The notes beneath the pieces were generated by a model. The model was not told where the DNA came from. It ran no database searches and saw only the letters and a list, made by a program, of their open reading frames with translations. Below, in pieces: positions 1-5,683 of a stretch of 5,683 bases of DNA. The translations under genes and the position numbers were made by a program. This stretch comes from CAZECE01 sp964510525 (GTDB lineage Bacteria; Pseudomonadota; Gammaproteobacteria; Pseudomonadales; JANQJO01), in the NCBI GenBank assembly GCA_964510525.1, contig CAZECE010000080.1:1-5683 (forward strand), in the 5' to 3' direction. The stretch's first letter is position 1. Each line of letters opens with the position of its first letter.

Positions 1-722
1 TAATCGCTTTTATCGTAGATTTGTTTAAGTTCACCGTTTTCATGCAACTCAACCATGCGCTGATCCCAAATTTTAGCGAGCGCCTTACCTCTATCATTAT
101 TGGCAAATGCCATATACAACTTAAGCTCTAATACTGTCCGTTTTTCATAATCAGCTGCATCAAAATTTTGTTCTTCAAGTGCTGTATCAATTTCTTCTTC
201 TGCATCCAAGTACACATGCACGCGATTATTTTGCAGCATTTTCAAAATACCATCACGCGCATCCAGTTCGACTTTCTTCATCGGGATGTCAGTTATGTAT
301 TCGTCATAATCGTAGCCTCGAATCCAAGCCACGGTTTTATCTTTCAAAGAATCTACACCTTGCCACTCGGCAAACTGAGATTTTTTGAAAAAGGCCGTTA
401 CCAGATCGCGATCAAAACTGTGTTCTGGGTAAATCGGAAAGTCTTCTTCATCTTTGTATGAGGCCACCCAAAAATCTGCTTTTCCATTTTTAACCATTTG
501 CACTGACCGCTCATACGGAACAATAGTCGTCTTCATATTGATTCCCAGCGGATTAAACACAGCTCTTATGATATCAAAATACACCCCACTGCCATCCTCG
601 TTAGTGGCTCCCTCCCAAGATTCTGTCGCCACCATCATCGTGCCAATTTTAGATGGTTCAATTGTTTCTGATGCAAATATCCCTGACGTAAAAAACAACA
701 ACAAATACGCTAACTTTTTCAT
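1..722 (-). CDS. Periplasmic solute-binding protein, SBP_bac_3 family (orphan, C-terminus cut by window edge)
   Basis: The minus strand reads open from ATG at 722 to the window edge, giving 240 complete codons. Residues 1-17 form a Sec signal peptide (basic MKK, hydrophobic LLLFF core, probable cleavage IFA|SE), so the product should be periplasmic. The rest fits the two-lobed family 3 solute-binding fold: GVYFDIIRAVF at 46-56, PYERS at 69-73, NGKADFWVAS at 79-88, a second-lobe entry LKDKTVAWIRGYDYDEY at 126-142, and the usual C-terminal ending ENGELKQIYDK near 228-238. Family length is about 240-260 residues, so at most a few residues are missing; the final partial codon TA- could be Tyr or a stop. 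The T-x-x-R ligand-binding motif of classical amino-acid binders is absent after the ADFWVAS strand, so the ligand is unknown. No permease or ATPase gene is visible. An in-frame ATG at 728 (adding Met-Cys) is an alternative start; neither has a clear Shine-Dalgarno. Confidence 0.88.
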   Translation of the reverse strand, partial: MKKLAYLLLFFTSGIFASETIEPSKIGTMMVATESWEGATNEDGSGVYFDIIRAVFNPLGINMKTTIVPYERSVQMVKNGKADFWVASYKDEEDFPIYPEHSFDRDLVTAFFKKSQFAEWQGVDSLKDKTVAWIRGYDYDEYITDIPMKKVELDARDGILKMLQNNRVHVYLDAEEEIDTALEEQNFDAADYEKRTVLELKLYMAFANNDRGKALAKIWDQRMVELHENGELKQIYDKSD

Positions 723-839
723 ACACATACCATCATTAATAAGCACTACTAAAAGTAAACAATTTCACCTAATCTGTATTGAGTAGATGGCTTAAATATA
801 GTTTTGGCTTGGCATATCATCAAGGTCAATAGCATTCGA
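723..839. promoter_or_regulatory. Divergent intergenic region with candidate promoters
   Basis: This AT-rich stretch separates two genes pointing away from each other, so it should hold promoters for both. On the plus strand TATAGT at 797-802 is a five-of-six match to a -10 box, but only a poor -35 (TGTATT, 775-780) lies 16 bases upstream. A start near 809 would leave a leader of about 30 bases before the kinase ATG at 840. On the minus strand TTGTTT (reverse of about 756-761) followed by TATTAA is a weak candidate but would give a very short leader. A tiny inverted repeat, TACT-AAA-AGTA, lies at 747-757 and is too short to call an operator. The divergent arrangement is certain; the individual boxes are guesses. 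Confidence 0.4.
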
Positions 840-3236
840 ATGCAGATGTCTTTTTTTAAAATTAAAAACTCACCTCTGGCAACCAAGCTGCTGAGAATTG
901 TGCTGGGTTTATTTTTTATTGTGGCGCTGTCCACCACTGTGATCCAACTGACCTTAAATTATAAAGATGAAAAAAGACGCCTTGCTGAACAAGTAATGCT
1001 GATCGCAGATATTTTTGTGCCTTTATTTTCTCGCGCCGTCTGGCGCTATGATGTCAATCATATTGAGGAAAATGCCACAGCGGTGTTGAAAAACCATCGC
1101 ATCACTCAGGTCACGGTTTTAGATGAAAACAGCACCAAGCTTCACTCTTCTAGTAACCCGGCCATTGACAAACAACACCAACCACAGGCAAACCTCTCGG
1201 ATTGGGAGAAAAAAGCCATCAACTGGTTTTACAAAAACGAAGCACCGACTGACAACTATGTCTTTGATCTGGAGCACGAAGGCTCGAGACTGGGTGAGCT
1301 GCACCTTGTCGTTAGCCATCAGACAGTGGTATTTCAATCCTTCTACGCCATGAAACTGGCTATTTATTCTGCCATGATCAAAACGATTGGCTTATGGATC
1401 ATTTTTCTCTTTGTTCTTAATTTGTATGTCTCCACGCCACTGAACCGAATTTCATCGGCTTTAAAAACACTTAAAGACAAAAATGTGAAACAAATTGGCG
1501 CTGACATAGGCGATCACTTGATCATCGATTCATATGGTTTCGATAATAATGACGAAATGGGGAAGCTAGCAAAAAGCTATAACGAGATGTACGAGGCCTT
1601 ACTTAACCGAGACAAGGCCATTCATGAATACCAGTCCTCTCTGGAGCAAAAGGTTGAAGAACGCACTGAACAGTTGAGTCTATCCAATGAAGAATTAACA
1701 AAAGCTCTCGCCATCAAAAATAACTTTTTATCCAATATCAGCCATGAATTAAGGACCCCGCTCAATGGCATTCTTGGGATGCTAACATTACTTTCGAGCT
1801 CTTCGCTTAATGAAAGTCAGAAACGAAAACTGGAAACAGCTAACCAAAGCACTCAGGCTTTGCTGACCATCATCAATGATCTGCTCGACCTGGTGGACAG
1901 CAATTCAAACCAATTGCATATTCACGCACAAGACACCAACATCAGAACCGTGCTCGAAGAAACCACAACCTCTCTGGCCCCTTCTTGCTATCAAAAAGGT
2001 TTAAACTTAGAGCAAAATTTCATTCATTTAGAGCCAAGCTGGGTCAATGCCGATGGCGTTAAAATCAGGCAAATTTATGAGAACCTACTGGTCAATGCGA
2101 TCAAATTTACTGAAACCGGCAACATTTGCATCACGGGGCACATCAATAAGGAAAGTGCCGATGAGTTTCGCTTGGTAATTTCAATTAAAGACACAGGTAT
2201 CGGCGTCAATGAAGCCCAGCTAGAGAACTTATGCGAACCCTTCACACAAGAAGACACTTCCACTACAAGGCAATACGGCGGATTGGGCCTGGGTCTCACC
2301 TTGACCACCCGTTTGCTGAATCTGATGGGCGGTGAATTGACAGGTAAACAATTAAAAAATTCCGGAAGTTTTTTTAGATTCAGCCTACCGGTCTCCTACC
2401 CTAAAAACTTTGCCACTCAAGAATCTCGCATAACGTTACACAACATTCATTTCTTATGCGTAGGTCAAGGTAGTGCCAACCTGGATGTTTTAGCCGAACA
2501 GCTGCAACATTGGGGTGCGAAAGTAACACTGGTTAATACGGATCACACCTTAAAAGATCAGTGTAAAGTTGCCTTTTCCGATCAATCCAGCAACTCTTCG
2601 TACGATTTAATCCTGATCGATCTTGTGCAACTCGATGTGGATGTCTTAACCTTTCTCAATCAATTGCAACAAGAAAAGCAAAGAGCCAACAGCTACTGGG
2701 TAAAGATAGATTTACTGTCTCAATCCGACAGCCTCATTAACCCGGTGGCCCCGACTTTCCATAACAGCCTTGAGCATCCTATCCCTGTGTCTGAAGTTCA
2801 GCGAATTGTTTCTGACTTCGCGTATTTTCAAAACCATCAACAGCAACACGCAGCCCCTAGTGATACAGCTCGAAAAGTATTGCTGATCGAAAAAAATCAA
2901 GTCTACAGTGATGTCGCTTTAGCTATTCTGGACCACATGGAAGTTGAAACCGACAGCATTTCAAACCTTTCCGACACACTCAAAAATTTGGAAGAAAACC
3001 AATACTCTTTGATCGTAATGGACCAAGAAACCAACGCAGAGCAGAGTCTTGAAATGGTAAAACTCATCCGAGATGGCCAAACAAGCAAAAGAAACAGCCG
3101 TATCCCAATCATTGCCGCCACTGATTCGTTGTCCGAAGAAGAATGGTCCCTTTACCAAAAAAGCGGCATAACGGACTTCATCAAGAAACCTTATACTTTG
3201 GAAATCATGCAACGTATCTTAAACAAATGGTCATAA
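840..3236 (+). CDS. Membrane-bound hybrid sensor histidine kinase with two receiver-type domains
   Basis: Numbered from ATG at 840 (798 residues). Transmembrane helix 1 is at about 17-39 and helix 2 at about 174-196, enclosing a periplasmic sensor of about 134 residues with a 'VWRYDVNHIEENA...ITQVTVLDE' pattern like CACHE/CHASE-type sensors. A HAMP-like linker (about 197-260, with DEMGKLAKSYNEM) and a coiled coil lead to HisKA with phospho-acceptor His302 in SHELRTPLNG. The HATPase_c domain has an N-box with Asn415/Asn419, G1 DTGIG at 451-455 and G2 GGLGLGL at 480-486, so the kinase core looks active. The first receiver-like domain (about 534-661) keeps Asp594 but lacks the acidic pair and has His646 in place of the invariant Lys. 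The second (about 681-798) keeps Asp728, Thr761 and Lys783 and has Glu684-Lys685 at the acidic site. No HPt domain follows. ATG 846 is an equally plausible start; a TTG at 804 is less likely. No cognate regulator gene is visible. Confidence 0.93.
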   Translation: MQMSFFKIKNSPLATKLLRIVLGLFFIVALSTTVIQLTLNYKDEKRRLAEQVMLIADIFVPLFSRAVWRYDVNHIEENATAVLKNHRITQVTVLDENSTKLHSSSNPAIDKQHQPQANLSDWEKKAINWFYKNEAPTDNYVFDLEHEGSRLGELHLVVSHQTVVFQSFYAMKLAIYSAMIKTIGLWIIFLFVLNLYVSTPLNRISSALKTLKDKNVKQIGADIGDHLIIDSYGFDNNDEMGKLAKSYNEMYEALLNRDKAIHEYQSSLEQKVEERTEQLSLSNEELTKALAIKNNFLSNISHELRTPLNGILGMLTLLSSSSLNESQKRKLETANQSTQALLTIINDLLDLVDSNSNQLHIHAQDTNIRTVLEETTTSLAPSCYQKGLNLEQNFIHLEPSWVNADGVKIRQIYENLLVNAIKFTETGNICITGHINKESADEFRLVISIKDTGIGVNEAQLENLCEPFTQEDTSTTRQYGGLGLGLTLTTRLLNLMGGELTGKQLKNSGSFFRFSLPVSYPKNFATQESRITLHNIHFLCVGQGSANLDVLAEQLQHWGAKVTLVNTDHTLKDQCKVAFSDQSSNSSYDLILIDLVQLDVDVLTFLNQLQQEKQRANSYWVKIDLLSQSDSLINPVAPTFHNSLEHPIPVSEVQRIVSDFAYFQNHQQQHAAPSDTARKVLLIEKNQVYSDVALAILDHMEVETDSISNLSDTLKNLEENQYSLIVMDQETNAEQSLEMVKLIRDGQTSKRNSRIPIIAATDSLSEEEWSLYQKSGITDFIKKPYTLEIMQRILNKWS

Positions 3237-3238
3237 TG
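3234..3238 (+). promoter_or_regulatory. TAATG stop/start overlap coupling kinase and protease genes
   Basis: The kinase stop TAA and the preferred protease start ATG share one base (3236). No purine-rich Shine-Dalgarno precedes this ATG or the alternative in-frame ATG at 3227, which suggests that ribosomes finishing the kinase re-initiate here. This decides the protease start and places the kinase in the same transcript as the downstream cassette. Confidence 0.6.
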
Positions 3239-4015
3239 CCAGCTCATCTAATAGTTGTCTTTGCGTTGTTTCTCTCAGGCACTCAACTGTTGAGTGCTGA
3301 GCCTAGTCAAACGCAACACACAATCGTCCCTGAACAGAAAATAATTCTGGGCTGGTTAGAACAAGCGTATGCAGCCAATATCCCCATACAAATGCGCGCC
3401 AAACTTGATTCTGGCGCAAAAACCTCCTCTATTCATGGTGTAGTGACTGACGTGTTTGAAAAAGACAACGAACAGTGGCTGGCTTTTACCTTTGACTGGC
3501 TAAAACAGCGTCACGATAAAAGCGCCTCGTTTGAAAAGTCCAAACATGTCTATCGCATTGAGGCCCCGGTTGTTCGTCAGGCGAAAATTAAAAACCATCA
3601 TGATCCAAGCGATATTCGATGGGTCGTCAAGCTGCCCATCTTTATAGCCGGTCGTTGCACTTCTGGCGAGTTTAGCATTGCCAATCGAGAAAAATTTAAT
3701 TACCCAATCCTACTCGGCAGAGAATACTTAAAAGCGAGCACACTGATCGATCCTAGCAAAACTTTTACTCAAGGGCGCGTTATCAATCAAGAAGCCATAG
3801 CAACTCTCGCTTCACAGCTTACCCCTGGGATTCAAGGAAATAATCTCAAGCTGTTAAAACAGTACGCTCTATCTCATGACGAGACATCTCGAAAGTTACC
3901 TCAAAAAGTCATTCGATCTGCTCTCGAAAGCTGTGATTCCATTGGTATTCATTCCGCTATTCATTCGCCTCCTGCCCCTCAGAACCAGCAAGAAAAGAAG
4001 CGTATGACGCCATGA
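3236..4015 (+). CDS. Exported retropepsin-like aspartic protease ('ATP-dependent zinc protease' family, PF05618/COG4067)
   Basis: From ATG 3236 the protein has 259 residues. Residues 1-21 are a signal peptide without a basic n-region (hydrophobic LIVVFALFL, probable cleavage LSA|EP), so the enzyme should act in the periplasm. The protease domain spans about 30-185. It carries the family's catalytic motif LDSGAKTSSIH with Asp58 in D-S-G, and the conserved LLGREYL at 159-165 that closes a retropepsin-type fold. Despite the database name, neither ATP dependence nor zinc use is supported by the sequence; a single DSG Asp implies a homodimeric active site. A tail of about 74 residues (186-259), rich in Pro, Gln and Lys at its end, extends beyond the core. 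The protein has only two cysteines, Cys141 in the core and Cys233 in the tail. It sits directly before the 7TM transglutaminase-like gene, its usual partner, and overlaps it by ATGA. Starts at 3227 (262 residues) or further upstream are possible but would weaken coupling or the signal peptide. Confidence 0.88.
   Translation: MPAHLIVVFALFLSGTQLLSAEPSQTQHTIVPEQKIILGWLEQAYAANIPIQMRAKLDSGAKTSSIHGVVTDVFEKDNEQWLAFTFDWLKQRHDKSASFEKSKHVYRIEAPVVRQAKIKNHHDPSDIRWVVKLPIFIAGRCTSGEFSIANREKFNYPILLGREYLKASTLIDPSKTFTQGRVINQEAIATLASQLTPGIQGNNLKLLKQYALSHDETSRKLPQKVIRSALESCDSIGIHSAIHSPPAPQNQQEKKRMTP
3991..4015 (+). promoter_or_regulatory. Weak purine-rich RBS and ATGA overlap before the 7TM gene
   Basis: A purine run (agaaaagaag, 3991-4000) ends 11 bases before the ATG at 4012. 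That ATG overlaps the protease TGA (4013-4015) in an ATGA junction. The overlap fixes the start of the 7TM gene and indicates translational coupling. Confidence 0.6.
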
Positions 4016-5553
4016 TCAAGGACCTACATGTCAAAGTAGTGGCTCTGTTACTCACCCTGAGTGCCGGCGGGTTAATGTACATAAAAGTCACCCAGCTAGG
4101 CTTGCCGCTAGAGCCTCAAAAAACACGCCAAGCCTGGACCATTGACGCCGAAATCAGTTTTACCGCCAAAGGCCGCTCTGCCAAATTGGCCTTTTATATT
4201 CCTCGTCAACCGCCAGGGTTTGAACTGTTGGATGAAAACTTTGTCTCCAGCAATTACGGATTAGCGCTGGACGATGATGGCTTGAATAGAAAGGCCAATT
4301 GGGCAGTAAGGCGAGTCAAAGGTCAACAATCCTTGTATTATCGAATGGAAGTCACGCCCTCAAAAGACTTCCAATACACGCGCACAGCCCCACCAATAAG
4401 ATACCCCGACATCCCCGACTACGACTTAATGCTGAAACCCGCGATCATGGCGGTATTAGAGCACGCCAGGCAATCCTCAGCCGACACCTTTACATTCACT
4501 CGTGCGTTATTAAGGCACTTAAATCATCAAAGCGATGATGCCAATGTCGCGCTGTTAAAAAAACAAGCCAGCACACCCGTCGAATGGACTCGTTTACTGC
4601 AAAACATCTTAGCCGGCGCCAGAATCCCTACTCGCATACTATACGTGTTGCCGCTGGTCGATGGCAGCAGACACGCCACGCTCCAACCTAGGCTCGAAGT
4701 GTTTAATGGCAACGAGTGGCAAGCTTTTAATCCCAGTAGTGATCAACCTGGCTTGGAAGCCAATGTGTTGTTATGGCGAACCGGAGACGATCCATTAGTA
4801 ATAGTAGAAGGCGGCAGTCCGGCTGAGGTCAGCTTTTCCATGGTTAAACAATCCAAGTCCATGGTTGTGCTCGCGGAAAAACACGCCGCACAATTTCATT
4901 CGACATTAATGGAATTTTCGATGTTTTCCATGCCCGTACAGACACAAAGCGTCTTTCGCGTCCTGTTATTGCTTCCATTGGGCGCGCTCATAGTCGTAGT
5001 ACTTCGTAACTTAGTGGGCTTTAGTACTTTCGGCATTTTTATGCCCATTCTAATCGCGCTTTCATTTCGTGAATCGACGTTTATCCAAGGCGTTTTGCTC
5101 TATGCACTGTTAATCGCATTAGGGTTGGGCATGCGTTTTTACTTGGAAAAGCTGCAATTACTTCTGGTTCCCCGCATTGCCGCCGTGTTAGTCATCGTCT
5201 TGATTACCATGACGATGCTGAGTCTGCTGTTTCATAAACTCGACATTCATCAGGGATTATCATTAGCCTTATTTCCCATCGTCATTATTTCCATGACCAT
5301 CGAGCACATGTCCGTGGTATGGGAAGAACACGGCCCCTTAGAGGCGCTGCTTCAGTTAGTCGGCAGTTTCTTTGCTGCCAGCCTGGGCTACTTTTTCATG
5401 CAACAGGAGTTGACGATCCACTTAATGTTTATTTTCCCTGAACTGTCATTGATTATCCTCGCTCTCATTTTATTAATAGGACGTTATCGGGGTTATCGTT
5501 TAACAGAGCTATGGCGCTTCCGAGAAGTCATATGGGATAAACAAAAATCATGA
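4012..5553 (+). CDS. Inactive transglutaminase-like domain fused to seven transmembrane helices (UUP1-type membrane protein)
   Basis: The 513-residue protein has an N-terminal anchor helix (about 7-27), a long extracytoplasmic region (about 30-310) and seven C-terminal helices at about 314-336, 339-353, 357-378, 386-407, 415-433, 443-463 and 470-490. Within the soluble part, about 160-255 resembles a transglutaminase-like fold: a helix with STPVEWTRLLQNILAGARIPTR-type spacing, then a strand with NEWQAFNP. The catalytic Cys position is not Cys (the whole protein has no cysteine) and the usual Asp of the final 'D-P' is Asn240, so catalysis is not expected. Family signatures in the membrane part are VGFSTFGIFMPILIALSFRE, IEHMSVVWEE around 430-439, and the cytoplasmic RYRGYRLTELWRFR around 491-504. 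Known partners are the aspartic protease upstream and the ATP-grasp ligase downstream, both present here with overlapping ends. It may bind, present or move the ligase product across the inner membrane; that role is inference. Confidence 0.9.
   Translation: MIKDLHVKVVALLLTLSAGGLMYIKVTQLGLPLEPQKTRQAWTIDAEISFTAKGRSAKLAFYIPRQPPGFELLDENFVSSNYGLALDDDGLNRKANWAVRRVKGQQSLYYRMEVTPSKDFQYTRTAPPIRYPDIPDYDLMLKPAIMAVLEHARQSSADTFTFTRALLRHLNHQSDDANVALLKKQASTPVEWTRLLQNILAGARIPTRILYVLPLVDGSRHATLQPRLEVFNGNEWQAFNPSSDQPGLEANVLLWRTGDDPLVIVEGGSPAEVSFSMVKQSKSMVVLAEKHAAQFHSTLMEFSMFSMPVQTQSVFRVLLLLPLGALIVVVLRNLVGFSTFGIFMPILIALSFRESTFIQGVLLYALLIALGLGMRFYLEKLQLLLVPRIAAVLVIVLITMTMLSLLFHKLDIHQGLSLALFPIVIISMTIEHMSVVWEEHGPLEALLQLVGSFFAASLGYFFMQQELTIHLMFIFPELSLIILALILLIGRYRGYRLTELWRFREVIWDKQKS
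5534..5553 (+). promoter_or_regulatory. ATGA overlap and weak RBS before the ligase gene
   Basis: The ligase ATG (5550) overlaps the 7TM gene's TGA (5551-5553). A weak GGGATAA at 5534-5540 is the only purine-rich element upstream, 9 bases from the ATG. The repeated overlap style supports a single operon. Confidence 0.55.
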
Positions 5554-5683
5554 ACTTAATCAACCCTTTTAAAAAACTTAAATCCCTTGGCTATTTAGGT
5601 ATTAATGAACGCAATGGGCACTACATCCAAGGTTACAACCCTCGCCGCTTCTTTCATGTAGTCGACAGTAAGTTGACTACGAA
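5550..5683 (+). CDS. Alpha-L-glutamate ligase-like protein, ATP-grasp/RimK-related (N-terminal 44 residues only)
   Basis: Only the first 44 codons lie in the window; the reading frame is open to the right edge. The visible N-terminus contains LGYLGINERNGHYI (about 13-26), YNPRRFF (29-35) and VVDSKLTT (37-44). This matches the characteristic beginning of the 'alpha-L-glutamate ligase-like' family (TIGR02291, ATP-grasp superfamily), where 'LGxNxRNxxYI...YNPRRxxxxVDxKLxTK' precedes the ATP-binding domain. The ATP-grasp catalytic residues are out of view. There is no signal peptide, so the enzyme should be cytoplasmic. Family members are predicted to form amide bonds by ATP-dependent ligation of an amino acid to a carboxylate; the substrate is not established. 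The start is fixed by the ATGA overlap and matches the family N-terminus. Gene order (protease, 7TM, ligase) supports the call. Confidence 0.85.
   Translation, partial: MNLINPFKKLKSLGYLGINERNGHYIQGYNPRRFFHVVDSKLTT

Noticed and set aside
168..786. Plus-strand open frames at 168-461, 179-388 and 454-786
   Set aside because: They lie antisense to the solute-binding protein gene, which has a signal peptide and family motifs across the same bases; their translations show no recognisable domain.
804..839. TTG start at 804 for the kinase, adding 12 residues
   Set aside because: It is a rare start codon without a Shine-Dalgarno and overlaps the best candidate -10/transcription start area. ATG 840 or 846 puts a normal short basic cytoplasmic tail before helix 1.
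749..937. Minus-strand 62-codon frame across the intergenic region and kinase start
   Set aside because: It overlaps the kinase N-terminus, has no family resemblance, and the divergent binding-protein gene accounts for minus-strand expression.
2075..3212. Minus-strand frames at 2075-2308, 2712-2900, 2903-3121 and 2961-3212
   Set aside because: All are antisense shadows within the well-supported kinase HATPase and receiver regions.
3143..3235. Protease start at ATG 3143 inside the kinase gene
   Set aside because: It would place about 31 polar residues ahead of a clear signal peptide and overlap the kinase's receiver by 94 bases; the TAATG junction start is more economical.
3286..3300. Possible lipobox at the protease signal peptide cleavage site
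   Set aside because: The site reads LLSAEP with no Cys, so signal peptidase I cleavage, not lipidation, is expected.
3943..3970. Short direct repeat 'attcattc' near the protease C-terminus (encoding IHSAIHS)
   Set aside because: Two imperfect 8-base copies inside a low-complexity tail are expected by chance and suggest no repeat element.
4299..4712. Alternate-frame ORFs 4299-4538 (+) and 4527-4712 (-)
   Set aside because: They lie inside the 7TM/transglutaminase-like gene and have no recognisable domain or plausible translation start.

Overview
The window looks like a chromosomal segment of a gammaproteobacterium, probably a marine or Oceanospirillales-like heterotroph. This rests on the moderate, slightly AT-leaning composition, an orphan SBP_bac_3 protein with the 'PYxRS...ADFWVxSYxDEE...P..xFD' pattern familiar from that group, and the particular protein families present. 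The genus cannot be fixed from sequence alone.

Layout: (1) Positions 1-722, minus strand: an almost complete gene for a secreted, solute-binding-like periplasmic protein; its last codon(s) run off the left edge. (2) Positions 723-839: a short AT-rich divergent intergenic region that must carry the promoters for both directions. (3) About 840-3236, plus strand: a membrane-bound hybrid histidine kinase with a periplasmic sensor, HAMP, HisKA, HATPase, a degenerate receiver and a nearly canonical second receiver. (4) 3236-4015: an exported retropepsin-like aspartic protease of the 'ATP-dependent zinc protease' family (PF05618/COG4067). (5) 4012-5553: an inactive transglutaminase-like domain fused to seven transmembrane helices. 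(6) From 5550 off the right edge: the N-terminus of an ATP-grasp 'alpha-L-glutamate ligase-like' protein related to RimK.

Genes 4-6 form a known but experimentally obscure cassette: aspartic protease, inactive transglutaminase/7TM and amidoligase. Comparative genomics has interpreted it as a peptide ligation/cleavage system. The notable feature here is that the histidine kinase is welded to the front of that cassette. Its stop codon shares a base with the protease start (TAATG), and the next two junctions are ATGA overlaps, so all four plus-strand genes appear to be one translationally coupled operon. A divergent orphan binding protein lies across a roughly 117 bp promoter region. A reasonable hypothesis is an envelope-sensing unit: the binding protein and/or kinase sensor perceives a periplasmic signal, the ligase makes a peptide or amino-acid conjugate inside, the 7TM protein presents or transports it, and the periplasmic protease trims it. 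Only the gene families and the overlaps are seen directly; the pathway is inference.

No RNA genes, insertion sequences, CRISPR arrays, long repeats or convincing terminators were seen.
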